13,284 nt of DNA from an uncultured Ruminococcus sp. (GCA_902778985.1 CACYZS010000024.1:1-13284), one strand, 5' to 3'. Shown: positions 1-7,247, numbered from the stretch's first letter. Notes: generated by a model from the sequence alone, not told the origin. A program made the numbers and translations.

Positions 1-816
1 CCGGTCTTCGTCTCGGTCTCGGATCTGAACGGGCTTGCCGTCGCGTGCTCGCTGCTCGCGGTGCGCGGGAACGCCGCCGGCGTCAAGGTCGCCGTGGGCG
101 GCGACATCACCTCCCTTTCGACCTTCTCCGACCTGATCCGCAACCGCGGGGGCGACCTCGGGCTGTCGAGCCGTCTCGCCGTCACCGAACTGCACCGCAC
201 CGTCCGCCAGATCGAGTGGATCGGCGGCGGGCAGAAGGACGCCGCTCCGGCGGGCGTCGTGAAGGGCGGGGACGAAGGGGCGATCAAACTCGATCCCGAC
301 TCGGACGCCGAAGCCATCGCCGCCGCCGTCGCGCGGCTCGGGTACGACCTCTCGGACGAGGACCTTGCTCTGGTCTCGGACGAGGTGCGCCGCGTCGCGG
401 GCAAGAAGACCGTGGGCGAGCGCGAACTTGAGGCGATCGTCGCGAGTTCCGCGATGCAGGTCCCCGCGACCTACCAACTCGATAACTACGTCATCAACTC
501 GGGCAATATCATTTCCGCGTCGGCGCAACTCACCCTGTCGGCGAACGGCAAGACCCTGCACGGCGTCGCCATCGGCGACGGTCCGATCGACGCGGCGTTC
601 CGCGCGCTCGAGAACGTGATCGGTCACCGCTACGAACTCGACGATTTCAAGATCCAGGCGATCACCGAGGGTCAGGAAGCCGTCGGATCCGCGCTGATCC
701 GACTTCGTTCGGGCGGGAAACTCTACTCGGGCAACGGCGTTTCGACCGATATTCTCGGCGCCGCGATCCGGGCGTACCTGAACGCCGTCAACAAGATCGT
801 TTACGAGGAAAACTGA
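1..816 (+). CDS. 2-isopropylmalate synthase-family enzyme, C-terminal part (5' end outside window)
   Basis: The frame is open from base 1 and ends with TGA at 814-816, giving 271 visible residues; the start lies upstream of the window. Residues 1 to about 75 resemble the last strands of the HMGL-like TIM barrel (GVKVAVGG, then an ELHRTVRQI helix). Residues about 95-150 match the helical linker subdomain. Residues about 158-271 form a complete LeuA allosteric/dimerisation domain, with YQLDNYVINSG at 158-168, a GDGPIDAAF motif, TEGQEAVGSA and GVSTDILGAAIRAYLNA. Known members condense an acyl-CoA (usually acetyl-CoA) with a 2-oxo acid in leucine, citramalate or homocitrate synthesis, and the C-terminal domain binds the feedback inhibitor. 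The catalytic N-terminus is not visible, so the substrate cannot be assigned. No leuB, leuC or leuD follows. Two bases separate it from an acyl-CoA ligase fusion, suggesting condensation of a less usual acyl-CoA. Family call is firm; specificity is open. Confidence 0.87.
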   Translation, partial: PVFVSVSDLNGLAVACSLLAVRGNAAGVKVAVGGDITSLSTFSDLIRNRGGDLGLSSRLAVTELHRTVRQIEWIGGGQKDAAPAGVVKGGDEGAIKLDPDSDAEAIAAAVARLGYDLSDEDLALVSDEVRRVAGKKTVGERELEAIVASSAMQVPATYQLDNYVINSGNIISASAQLTLSANGKTLHGVAIGDGPIDAAFRALENVIGHRYELDDFKIQAITEGQEAVGSALIRLRSGGKLYSGNGVSTDILGAAIRAYLNAVNKIVYEEN

Positions 817-818
817 AC

Positions 819-3338
819 ATGAAACTCTCTTTTTCGACCAAGGGCTGGCACGGCAGATCGTTTGACGACCTCTGCGATATGGCGGAGGCGACCGGCTTCT
901 CGGGCATCGAACTGCACAACATCAACGGCCCGCTCTTCACCGACCGGGACGGGGCGTTCTACGGGCACGCCGCCGCCGCGACCAAACGGAAACTCTACGA
1001 CCGCAAACTCTCGATCCCCTGCCTCGACGTTCTGTCGGATCCCGCCGCGACCGCCTTTGAGGCGGCAAAGGACGAGATCCTGCGCTGTCTTGCGATCGCG
1101 GGCGACCTCGGGATCGGGATGCTCCGCGTCCGTACCGACTCGCAAAACGCCGACGAAGCGCGCGAGAAGACCGCGCGCCTGATCGGGGCGGTCCTGCCCG
1201 AAGCCGAGGCGCAGGGCGTCACCATTCTGCTCGAAACCTCGGGGGTTTTTGCCAAAACCGAAGTGCTTCGCGACATTCTGGAAGAGTTCGCGTCCGACCG
1301 GCTCGCCGCTCTGTGGGAGGTCGCCGAGGCGTATCTGGTCGGCGGGGACGATCCCGAAACGGTGGTGCGCAACCTCGGCGCCTACATCCGGCACGTCCAT
1401 TTTTCGGACGTCTCGCGCGACGGGGACGGCTGCACCCACGTTTTAATGGGCGAGGGCGAGATCCCGTTCCGCGACGTGATGCGCGCGCTGCGCTCGGTCA
1501 ACTACGACGGGTTCCTGTCTCTTGTCTGGGATCCCGCGTGGTGCCCCGAACTCGACGATATGGAGATCGTGCTCGCGCAGTTCGAGGGATACATGAAGCA
1601 GTTCTCGGACCCCAAGACCAACGAACGTACCCTCTACTGGAACCGCGCGCACACCGGCAACTTCCCGTGGAAGAAGGACCTGCTCATCGACGCGACCTTC
1701 CCCGACGTGCTGGATAAGATGGTCGAGGAATTCCCCGACCAGTACGCCTTCCGCTACACGACCCTCGACTATACCCGCACCTATACCGAGTTCCGCCAGG
1801 ACGTGGACGAATTCGCCCGTTCTCTGATCGCGCTCGGCGTGCGCGCAGGGCATCACGTCGCGGTCTGGGCGACCAACGTGCCGCAGTGGTACATCGCCTT
1901 CTGGGCGACCACCAAGATCGGGGCGGTTTTGGTCACGATGAACACCGCCTACAAGATCCACGAGGCGGAATATCTGCTCAAACAGTCCGACACCCATACG
2001 CTGGTGATGGTCGAGGGCTTCCGCGATTCGGATTATTCCGGGATCATGGCGGAACTCTGCCCCGAACTGGCGTCGGTCAAACCCGGGCAGCAACTGCACG
2101 CCCGCCGTCTGCCCTTCCTTCGCAACGTCATTACGGTCGGTTTCCGTCAGAAGGGATGCCTGACCTGGGAAGAGGCGCTCGGCTACGCCGATAAGGTACC
2201 CGCCGAGGAACTCCGCCGTATGGCGGCGAAGGTCTCGCCCGACGACGTCTGCAATATGCAGTACACCTCGGGGACGACCGGGTTCCCGAAGGGGGTTATG
2301 CTGACGCACCGCAACATCGTCAACAACGGCAAGTGCATCGGCGACCGCATGGATCTGTCCACCGCCGACCGCATGATGATCCAGGTGCCGATGTTCCACT
2401 GCTTCGGCATGGTGCTGGCGATGACGGCGTCGATGACGCACGGCGCGACGCTGCTCCCGCTTCCCTACTTCTCCCCCAAACCCGCGCTCGCCTGCATCCA
2501 CAACGAGCACATCACCGCTTTCCACGGCGTGCCGACCATGTTTATCGCGATGCTCGGACACCCCGATTTCCCGAAGACCGACTTCTCGTATATGCGGACC
2601 GGGATCATGGCGGGCAGCCCCTGCCCGATCTCCGTTATGCAGGACGTGGTCGACAAGATGCACATGACCGAGATCACGATCGTCTACGGACAGACCGAGG
2701 CGTCGCCCGGCTGCACCATGTCGTCGACCGACGATCCGATCGAGGTGCGCGTCGGCACCGTCGGACGCCCGATGCCCGAGATCGAATGTAAGATCGTCGA
2801 TCCCGAGACCGGCGAGGAATGTCCCGACGAAGTGACCGGCGAGTTCGTCGCGCGCGGCTACAACATCATGAAGGGCTACTACAAGATGCCGAAGGCGACC
2901 GCCGCCGCGATCGACGCCGACGGCTGGCTCCACACCGGCGACCTCGCCGCCCGCACCAAGGAGGGCAACTTCCGGATCACGGGACGCTTAAAGGATATGA
3001 TCATCCGCGGCGGCGAGAACATCTACCCGAAGGAGATCGAAGAGTTCATCTACACCCACCCGAAAGTGCAGGACGTGCAGGTGATCGGCGTTCCCGACGA
3101 GCAGTACGGCGAGGAGATCATGGCGTGCGTCATCTTAAAAGAGGGCGAGACCATGACCGTCGAGGAGATGAAAGAGTACGTCAACTCGCACATGGCGCGG
3201 CATAAGGTGCCGCGGTACGTCGACTTCGTCGACAGTTTCCCGATGAACGTCGCGGGCAAGATCCTGAAGTACAAGATGCGCGAAGACGCAATCAAGAAAC
3301 TCGGGCTTGAAAAGGCAAGCAAGGTGGTAACGGCATAA
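819..3338 (+). CDS. Fusion protein: xylose isomerase-like TIM barrel + acyl-CoA synthetase (AMP-binding)
   Basis: This is an 839-residue two-enzyme fusion. Residues 1 to about 262 resemble the sugar phosphate isomerase/epimerase TIM barrel (AP_endonuc_2): SFSTKGWHG start, LLETSG with E139, and HVHFSD with H192/H194. Two usual metal-ligand positions look altered (E167 in ALWEVAEAY, V236 in LSLVWDP). Residues about 268-839 form a complete ANL-superfamily acyl-CoA ligase of the medium-chain/ACSF2-like type: P-loop YTSGTTGFPKGV at 482-493, YGQTE at 623-627, HTGD at 705-708, hinge GRLKDMIIRGGENIYPKEIE at 722-741, and GKILK with the expected catalytic Lys814. Such ligases make acyl-CoA from a carboxylic acid, ATP and CoA through an acyl-adenylate. 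A Shine-Dalgarno GAGGAA lies 7 bases before the ATG, inside the end of the upstream gene. No signal peptide is seen, so it is cytosolic. The ligase half is certain as a family; the acid substrate and the barrel's reaction are unknown. Confidence 0.93.
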   Translation: MKLSFSTKGWHGRSFDDLCDMAEATGFSGIELHNINGPLFTDRDGAFYGHAAAATKRKLYDRKLSIPCLDVLSDPAATAFEAAKDEILRCLAIAGDLGIGMLRVRTDSQNADEAREKTARLIGAVLPEAEAQGVTILLETSGVFAKTEVLRDILEEFASDRLAALWEVAEAYLVGGDDPETVVRNLGAYIRHVHFSDVSRDGDGCTHVLMGEGEIPFRDVMRALRSVNYDGFLSLVWDPAWCPELDDMEIVLAQFEGYMKQFSDPKTNERTLYWNRAHTGNFPWKKDLLIDATFPDVLDKMVEEFPDQYAFRYTTLDYTRTYTEFRQDVDEFARSLIALGVRAGHHVAVWATNVPQWYIAFWATTKIGAVLVTMNTAYKIHEAEYLLKQSDTHTLVMVEGFRDSDYSGIMAELCPELASVKPGQQLHARRLPFLRNVITVGFRQKGCLTWEEALGYADKVPAEELRRMAAKVSPDDVCNMQYTSGTTGFPKGVMLTHRNIVNNGKCIGDRMDLSTADRMMIQVPMFHCFGMVLAMTASMTHGATLLPLPYFSPKPALACIHNEHITAFHGVPTMFIAMLGHPDFPKTDFSYMRTGIMAGSPCPISVMQDVVDKMHMTEITIVYGQTEASPGCTMSSTDDPIEVRVGTVGRPMPEIECKIVDPETGEECPDEVTGEFVARGYNIMKGYYKMPKATAAAIDADGWLHTGDLAARTKEGNFRITGRLKDMIIRGGENIYPKEIEEFIYTHPKVQDVQVIGVPDEQYGEEIMACVILKEGETMTVEEMKEYVNSHMARHKVPRYVDFVDSFPMNVAGKILKYKMREDAIKKLGLEKASKVVTA

Positions 3339-4189
3339 TGGCAAGAAACGGTTTCCGCGTATTCGACGCGCATTGTCACATCTACCCGGAAAAGATCGCC
3401 GCGAAGGCGGTCGCGGGCACCGACAACTTCTACGGCAGCACCGCCGACTGTCTCGGCACCGTGCCCGATCTGCTCGCCCGCAGCCGCGCGGCGGGGATCG
3501 ACCGGTCGCTGGTCCATTCGGTCGCGACCACGCCCAAACAGGTGCGGAGCATCAACGAGTTCATCGCCCGCGAGGTCGCGGAATACCCCGACCTTCTGAT
3601 CGGGTTCGGCACGCTCCACCCCGAGAGCGAGACGGTCGAAGAGGACGTCCGGCACCTCTGCGACCTCGGGCTCCGGGGGGTCAAAGTGCACCCCGATATC
3701 CAGGGGTTCCAGATCGATCTGCCCCAATACGCCAGAATGTACGACGCGTGCGCTGACGCCAACCTCGTGATGCTGATGCACACGGGCGACGTGCGCTACG
3801 ACAATTCCAACCCCAACCGGCTGATCCCGCTTCTGAAGCGTCACCCGAACCTGAAACTGATCGGGGCGCATTTCGGCGGCTGGTCGATCTGGGAGCAGGC
3901 GAGCCGTGAACTCGCCGGCACCCCGAACCTGTGGGTGGACTGCTCGTCCGCGCTCGATCTCGGCGCGGGGTACGACGTCCCCTCGTCCGGCACCCCCTAC
4001 GTCGGCTCCGAGGTGGCGAAGGAGATCATCGGTCGCTACGGCGCGGAGCGCGTGCTGTTCGGCACCGACTTCCCGATGTGGGAGCCGGGACGGGTGCTCG
4101 ACGCGTTCCTCAACATCCCCCTTACGGACGCGGAGCGCAAGATCATCCTGTGGGACAACGCCGCGGACCTGATCGGCTTCGAGAAGTAA
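3338..4189 (+). CDS. Amidohydrolase family protein (Amidohydro_2 type)
   Basis: This is a 283-residue cytosolic metal-dependent hydrolase of the Amidohydro_2 family, which includes ACMSD-like decarboxylases and lactonases. Expected metal and catalytic residues are visible: DAHCH at 10-14 (H12, H14), KVHPD at 116-120 (H118), MHTGD at 147-151 (H148), GAHFGG with H178, and GTDFPM with D244. Length is normal for the family. The ATG overlaps the stop of the fusion gene by one base (TAATG), which normally means translational coupling; AAGGTGG just upstream, within the previous gene, can act as ribosome binding site. Family members hydrolyse amides or lactones or decarboxylate aromatic or unsaturated acids. 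Following a condensing enzyme and an acyl-CoA ligase, it probably acts on an acid or lactone of the same pathway, but the substrate cannot be read from the sequence. Confidence 0.9.
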   Translation: MARNGFRVFDAHCHIYPEKIAAKAVAGTDNFYGSTADCLGTVPDLLARSRAAGIDRSLVHSVATTPKQVRSINEFIAREVAEYPDLLIGFGTLHPESETVEEDVRHLCDLGLRGVKVHPDIQGFQIDLPQYARMYDACADANLVMLMHTGDVRYDNSNPNRLIPLLKRHPNLKLIGAHFGGWSIWEQASRELAGTPNLWVDCSSALDLGAGYDVPSSGTPYVGSEVAKEIIGRYGAERVLFGTDFPMWEPGRVLDAFLNIPLTDAERKIILWDNAADLIGFEK

Positions 4190-4201
4190 AAACGTTTCGG
4201 C

Positions 4202-4226
4202 GGGCGGACGCAAAATGCGTCCGCCC
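4202..4226 (+). terminator. Strong hairpin at the operon end, no U-tract
   Basis: GGGCGGACGCA (4202-4212) pairs perfectly with TGCGTCCGCCC (4216-4226) around an AAA loop, 12 bases after the amidohydrolase stop. The usual run of Ts is missing: ACCC follows, then the -35 box of the next gene at 4231. It may be an imperfect intrinsic terminator, a Rho-assisted site or an mRNA 3'-end stabiliser. Confidence 0.6.
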
Positions 4227-4230
4227 ACCC

Positions 4231-4259
4231 TTGACTTTTGTCGGAAAAAGGTGTATCAT
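4231..4259 (+). promoter_or_regulatory. Promoter of the DUF308 gene
   Basis: TTGACT (4231-4236), a 17-base spacer and TATCAT (4254-4259) match a housekeeping sigma-factor promoter well. Transcription would start near 4266. This excludes an upstream in-frame ATG at 4215 and supports the start at 4299. Confidence 0.8.
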
Positions 4260-4298
4260 AGGAGTATCAAAAATCGCTTGGAAAGGAAGTCTTTTACA

Positions 4299-4769
4299 AT
4301 GGCAGCCAAAAAGTCGAAAAAAGTTGCGAACGCTCTGATCTACGCGCTGATCTACATCATCGTCGGGATCCTCTTCTGCATCTTCCGGGGTGCGGTCGCC
4401 GTCTGGTGCGTTTACGCGCTCGGCGTTCTCCTGATCGTGCAGGGCGTGCTTGATATGGTGAACCGTCGCCTGGTGCAGGGGATCCTGGAAGCCGTCATCG
4501 GCGTTCTCGCCATCGTGTTCGCCGCCGCGATCACGAAATACGCGATCATCGTCCTCGGCGTGATCCTTCTGGTCTGGGCTGTGCTCCGTCTCTTCGACAA
4601 CTCGAGAAAGACCGGGCTGACGCTGCTCTACATCGTCGGCGCCGCCGTGATCGGCGTGCTGATGATCATCAACGCGTTCGCCGTTCTGGACTGGTTCTTC
4701 CTCGTGATCGGCATCCTGCTGATCGTCGAAGGGATCCTCTGCCTGATCCCCGCCTCGGCAAGAAAGTAA
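4299..4769 (+). CDS. DUF308 / HdeD-like small membrane protein
   Basis: This 156-residue protein starts with a lysine-rich cytoplasmic head (MAAKKSKKVA) followed by about six hydrophobic helices (roughly 12-29, 33-53, 62-79, 81-99, 108-128, 131-150). A repeated hydrophobic motif is clear: LGVLLIVQGVLDM near 41, LGVILLVWAVLRL near 86 and IGILLIVEGILCL near 137. This is the short-repeat pattern of DUF308, the family containing HdeD, an acid-stress membrane protein of enterobacteria. The ATG at 4299 is chosen because GAAAGGAAG lies 9 bases upstream and the promoter maps just before it; the frame could extend to 4215, but that would start inside the preceding hairpin. It appears monocistronic, with its own promoter and terminator. 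Molecular function is unknown; an envelope-stress role would be inference only. Confidence 0.85.
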   Translation: MAAKKSKKVANALIYALIYIIVGILFCIFRGAVAVWCVYALGVLLIVQGVLDMVNRRLVQGILEAVIGVLAIVFAAAITKYAIIVLGVILLVWAVLRLFDNSRKTGLTLLYIVGAAVIGVLMIINAFAVLDWFFLVIGILLIVEGILCLIPASARK

Positions 4770-4774
4770 AAAAC

Positions 4775-4813
4775 AAAAAAAAGACCGTGCCGATATGGCA
4801 CGGTCTTTTTTTT
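4775..4813. terminator. Bidirectional intrinsic terminator between convergent genes
   Basis: AAGACCGTGCC pairs with GGCACGGTCTT around a GATAT loop (4792-4796). It is flanked by an A-run on the left and a T-run on the right, so it works in both directions. It ends the DUF308 gene on the + strand and the acyltransferase on the - strand. The acyltransferase stop codon (4812-4814) lies inside the T-run. Confidence 0.92.
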
Positions 4814-6068
4814 ATTCGGTCGGGGGTTCGGGGGCTTCGGGCTGCGGTGCCTGCTCTTTCCGGTCGCGCCAAGCGAACAGCCGCTGCACGAGTCTCGTGA
4901 TCCCGTCGCCGCAGAAGTCGATCAGGCGCTCAAACCGCGAATACTTGAACAGATAGATCCGAAGGATCTCCATCGCCGCGAAAAGCAGATACAGAAGAGC
5001 GAGCGTGGCGTAGAACGAGAGCAGCATCTCCCCCGTCGGAAGGTACGCGTACCGGTAGAACCGGAGTTTCATGAAGTGGTTCCAGACGGGCGTCGTGACC
5101 TGAATGATGTAGATCCCGAACGAAGCGCCGGAAAAGGTCAGGGTGATCTTTCGTCCGACCTTCGACTTGACCGTCAGTTGCATGAACGCGAAGAGGAGCA
5201 GAACGCTGCCGATCACGATGAACGGTCCCGTGTAACTGATCAGGACGCCGCTGTAATTCTTCAGTTGCGCCACGTCGGGGTTCTTCGAGAACAGCCACTC
5301 GAACCAGAACTTGAAGCCCACCGAAACCCCGGTGCAGACGAGGTAACCGAGGACGCAGAGCCACTTGTTCGGGCGGAAGCCGTCGTCGTAGTACTTCTTC
5401 GCCGTCGCGCCGACGATATAGAGGATGACCAGCCAGATCGTGCTGTACCCGCCGCCGAGAACGAACAGGTCGCGGTTGAACACCGTCTTGTGGACCGACG
5501 CGGCGAAGAAGAGCATGAAGGACAAAACCGCCATCTGCTTCTTGTCGAGTTTCTGCAGTCCCGCGTTCAGAACCGGAAGCAGAATGAACAGCAGGGTGTA
5601 CATATTGAAATACCAGAACTGTTTGCTCCCGACCGTGAAGATCACGTCATGGTAATCCATTCCCGTCGCGACAAGCCGCTCGACCGTCGGACCGACGTCC
5701 AGCCCCATATTCAGGAGCAGATCGTCAAACGCCTGCACGACGGCGACGCCGTGATCGAAGAGCAGGAACATCGTAACGCCCCAGAACACGCACAACGCCC
5801 AGAGCCGCATCCACCGCTTCACTTTGAAGCCCGAATACAGCCCGACGAAGCCAGAGATCAGCGCAAACAGATCGACGGCGCCGTACGCCGCCGTTTCGAG
5901 CGACCAGGACACCGCGTAGTTTACCGCGTACTTTGCCGTGACGATGCTCGCCCCCGTGTTGGGGTAGATCGCGCCTTGACCGAGAATGTGCAACTGTAAG
6001 ACGAGCACGGCGGCAAGGATGCGGAGCAGTTCCATTCCGTAATTCTTTTGCTTCTGTAAGTTCTCCAT
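4812..6068 (-). CDS. Acyltransferase family 3 integral membrane protein
   Basis: The 418-residue protein begins MENLQKQKNYGMELLRILAA. The ATG at 6068-6066 follows the ribosome binding site GAAAGGAAC, whereas the frame's upstream ATG at 6155 lies at or above the promoter. Acyltransferase-3 (OafA/YrhL-like) signs are the ELLR start of helix 1 followed by LQLHI with H27, DLFALISGFVGL at 66-77, WYFNMYTLLFILLPVLN in the middle, and about ten hydrophobic helices in total. The C-terminus is a charged Pro/Glu-rich cytoplasmic tail. Family members move acetyl, succinyl or similar groups onto cell-surface sugars, peptidoglycan or lipids across the membrane. No glycan cluster flanks it, so the acceptor is unknown. 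It is monocistronic with its own promoter and the shared terminator. Confidence 0.88.
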   Translation of the reverse strand: MENLQKQKNYGMELLRILAAVLVLQLHILGQGAIYPNTGASIVTAKYAVNYAVSWSLETAAYGAVDLFALISGFVGLYSGFKVKRWMRLWALCVFWGVTMFLLFDHGVAVVQAFDDLLLNMGLDVGPTVERLVATGMDYHDVIFTVGSKQFWYFNMYTLLFILLPVLNAGLQKLDKKQMAVLSFMLFFAASVHKTVFNRDLFVLGGGYSTIWLVILYIVGATAKKYYDDGFRPNKWLCVLGYLVCTGVSVGFKFWFEWLFSKNPDVAQLKNYSGVLISYTGPFIVIGSVLLLFAFMQLTVKSKVGRKITLTFSGASFGIYIIQVTTPVWNHFMKLRFYRYAYLPTGEMLLSFYATLALLYLLFAAMEILRIYLFKYSRFERLIDFCGDGITRLVQRLFAWRDRKEQAPQPEAPEPPTE

Positions 6069-6102
6069 AGTGTTCCTTTCGACAATCGCCAAGACACGGG
6101 TC

Positions 6103-6119
6103 GATCCCGCGCGGGGATC
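6103..6119 (-). other. Small hairpin in the acyltransferase leader
   Basis: GATCCC (6103-6108) and GGGATC (6114-6119) can pair around a GCGCG loop. It would sit at the very 5' end of the transcript started from the promoter at 6127-6155, where it could stabilise the mRNA. It is short and could be chance. Confidence 0.35.
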
Positions 6120-6126
6120 CTTATCC

Positions 6127-6155
6127 ATTATACCGCAACCCGACAAAAAATGCAA
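6127..6155 (-). promoter_or_regulatory. Promoter of the acyltransferase gene
   Basis: Read on the - strand: TTGCAT (6155-6150), 17 bases, then a perfect TATAAT (6132-6127). Transcription would start near 6120, leaving a leader of about 50 bases. Confidence 0.7.
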
Positions 6156-6218
6156 CGCTTATACATCAAAAAAACGCAAGACGCGCAAAACGGCGAATGC
6201 GGGTCGTTTTTCGACGGG

Positions 6219-6247
6219 TTGACGGTTTTCGGTTTTTGTAGTATAAT
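6219..6247 (+). promoter_or_regulatory. Promoter of the small lipoprotein gene
   Basis: TTGACG (6219-6224), 17 bases, then TATAAT (6242-6247): five of six and six of six consensus bases. The transcript carries a short hairpin GCCGCC-GAAAA-GGCGGC at 6261-6277 before the ribosome binding site AAAAGAGGA. Confidence 0.82.
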
Positions 6248-6298
6248 TATACATACCGACGCCGCCGAAAAGGCGGCAAATCGAAAAGAGGATCCGAT

Positions 6299-6778
6299 AT
6301 GAAGCATTTCGCAAAAGTTCTCTCTGCCCTGCTCGCTTGCACGTTCGTTCTGTGCGCGCTCTGCGCCTGCTCCCCGACCGCCGACGACCAACCGGAGCAA
6401 ACGACCGCAGCCCCGACCGCAGCCCCCGCGACTACCGCGCCGGCGACCGCAGCCCCGACGCTCGCGTCCTATAAAGCGCTCCGGATGTGCAAGTTGAGAG
6501 GGTTCAGTTATATCCAAGTCAAGAGCGACCATAACGCGTATATCTACTATGAAACATCTCCGAATTCCTTTGTCGGCTCCCGGATCGCTACGGGCGTCTC
6601 GCGGATCATCTTCAAGGCGGCGAACAGCCGCGAGTTTGCCGAGGGCAAGTACGTGAGCCCCACGAGCGACGTGGAGGTCATGGTCTTCGTGTTTGAAGCC
6701 AACCACACGCTGTCGGGCGAAGAGGCGGACTATCTCTGGGAGAACGGGATCAATTATATGTTTGAAAAATCCTACTGA
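6299..6778 (+). CDS. Small predicted lipoprotein, unknown function
   Basis: This 159-residue protein has a lipoprotein signal: a lysine in the n-region, a hydrophobic stretch to about residue 20 and the lipobox LCAC with the lipidated Cys24. A low-complexity Thr/Ala/Pro linker follows (about 38-54), then a globular part of roughly 105 residues (55-159) rich in aromatics and beta-prone stretches, which I do not recognise. The ATG has a ribosome binding site (AAAAGAGGA) 6 bases upstream. It is monocistronic, with its own promoter and an intrinsic terminator. It is probably anchored on the outer face of the membrane. It could be a substrate-binding or matrix protein, but nothing in the sequence decides this. 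Confidence 0.85.
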   Translation: MKHFAKVLSALLACTFVLCALCACSPTADDQPEQTTAAPTAAPATTAPATAAPTLASYKALRMCKLRGFSYIQVKSDHNAYIYYETSPNSFVGSRIATGVSRIIFKAANSREFAEGKYVSPTSDVEVMVFVFEANHTLSGEEADYLWENGINYMFEKSY

Positions 6779-6796
6779 CGCTTGCAAATGCAAGCG
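6779..6796 (+). other. Hairpin immediately after the lipoprotein stop
   Basis: CGCTTG and CAAGCG form a perfect stem around CAAATG, directly after the TGA. It stands just ahead of the true terminator and may stabilise the mRNA end or help termination. Confidence 0.45.
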
Positions 6797-6824
6797 AAAA
6801 GGGAGCCGCCGCGGCTCCCTTTTT
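6797..6824. terminator. Bidirectional intrinsic terminator
   Basis: GGGAGCCG (6801-6808) pairs with CGGCTCCC (6812-6819) around CCG. AAAA precedes it and TTTTT follows, so it can stop transcription of the lipoprotein (+) and of the frameshifted membrane gene (-). Confidence 0.9.
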
Positions 6825-6839
6825 ACGTCGGACGGTCCG

Positions 6840-7209
6840 TCAGACCGATCCGGTCTCCGTTCCGGGGCGGCGGCGCATCCGAAACGCTCTCCATCCTTTC
6901 GCGATCCAATACGACAGAACGACCAGGACGACGCCGAACGCGTACGCCGTCTCCTCGACGAACTGCCCTTCGATCAACCCGTCGATCAGCGCGTAGATCC
7001 CCCTCGCAGTTCTCGTGGTGGGCGCCGAACATGATCACCGCGTGACAGACGATCATCGCGACGATCGCCATGACCTTCAAAAGGTCGAGTTCAAAGAGGC
7101 GCTCGCGCGACCTGCCCGCCCCTTCTTCCGTCGTGACGCGTATAGACACCGGTTTCGCACGCCGGCGATCCGCTGCCGTATTCCGTAACCGACACCCCCT
7201 TTGCCGCAT
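6840..7209 (-). pseudogene. Frameshifted acyltransferase-like small membrane gene
   Basis: On the - strand one frame gives RLFELDLLKVMAIVAMIVCH followed by AVIMFGAHHENCEG, a typical first helix of acyltransferase-3 or DUF1624-like membrane proteins (ELDLLK start, His at the helix end). It then turns into arginine-rich nonsense. A neighbouring frame continues with GIYALIDGLIEGQFVEETAY, then AFGVVLVVLSYWIAKGW, a second hydrophobic helix, ending at the stop 6842-6840. Removing one base from the C5 run on the + strand (6999-7003) joins both frames into one sensible protein. Even repaired, it has only two helices, far shorter than a full acyltransferase (350 residues or more), so it is a remnant or a truncated paralogue. 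It keeps a promoter and a terminator. The start shown (ATG at 7209) is uncertain. Confidence 0.65.
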
Positions 7210-7219
7210 ATTCCGTTCC

Positions 7220-7247
7220 TATATACACGAAGTCCGCGTTTTTTCAA
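7220..7247 (-). promoter_or_regulatory. Probable promoter of the frameshifted membrane gene
   Basis: On the - strand TTGAAA (7247-7242), 16 bases, then TATATA (7225-7220). A start near 7213 would leave almost no leader before the ATG at 7209, so either the promoter or that start codon is not exact. Confidence 0.5.

Noticed and set aside
1443..2933. A 496-codon open frame on the - strand opposite the acyl-CoA ligase fusion
   Set aside because: It is full of Arg, His, Asp and Val in the pattern of antisense G+C-rich coding DNA, has no ribosome binding site, and the + strand carries a complete well-conserved enzyme.
6396..6462. Short tandem-like repeats (gcagccccgac and similar)
   Set aside because: They encode the Thr/Ala/Pro linker of the small lipoprotein and are explained by that low-complexity protein sequence, not a DNA repeat element.
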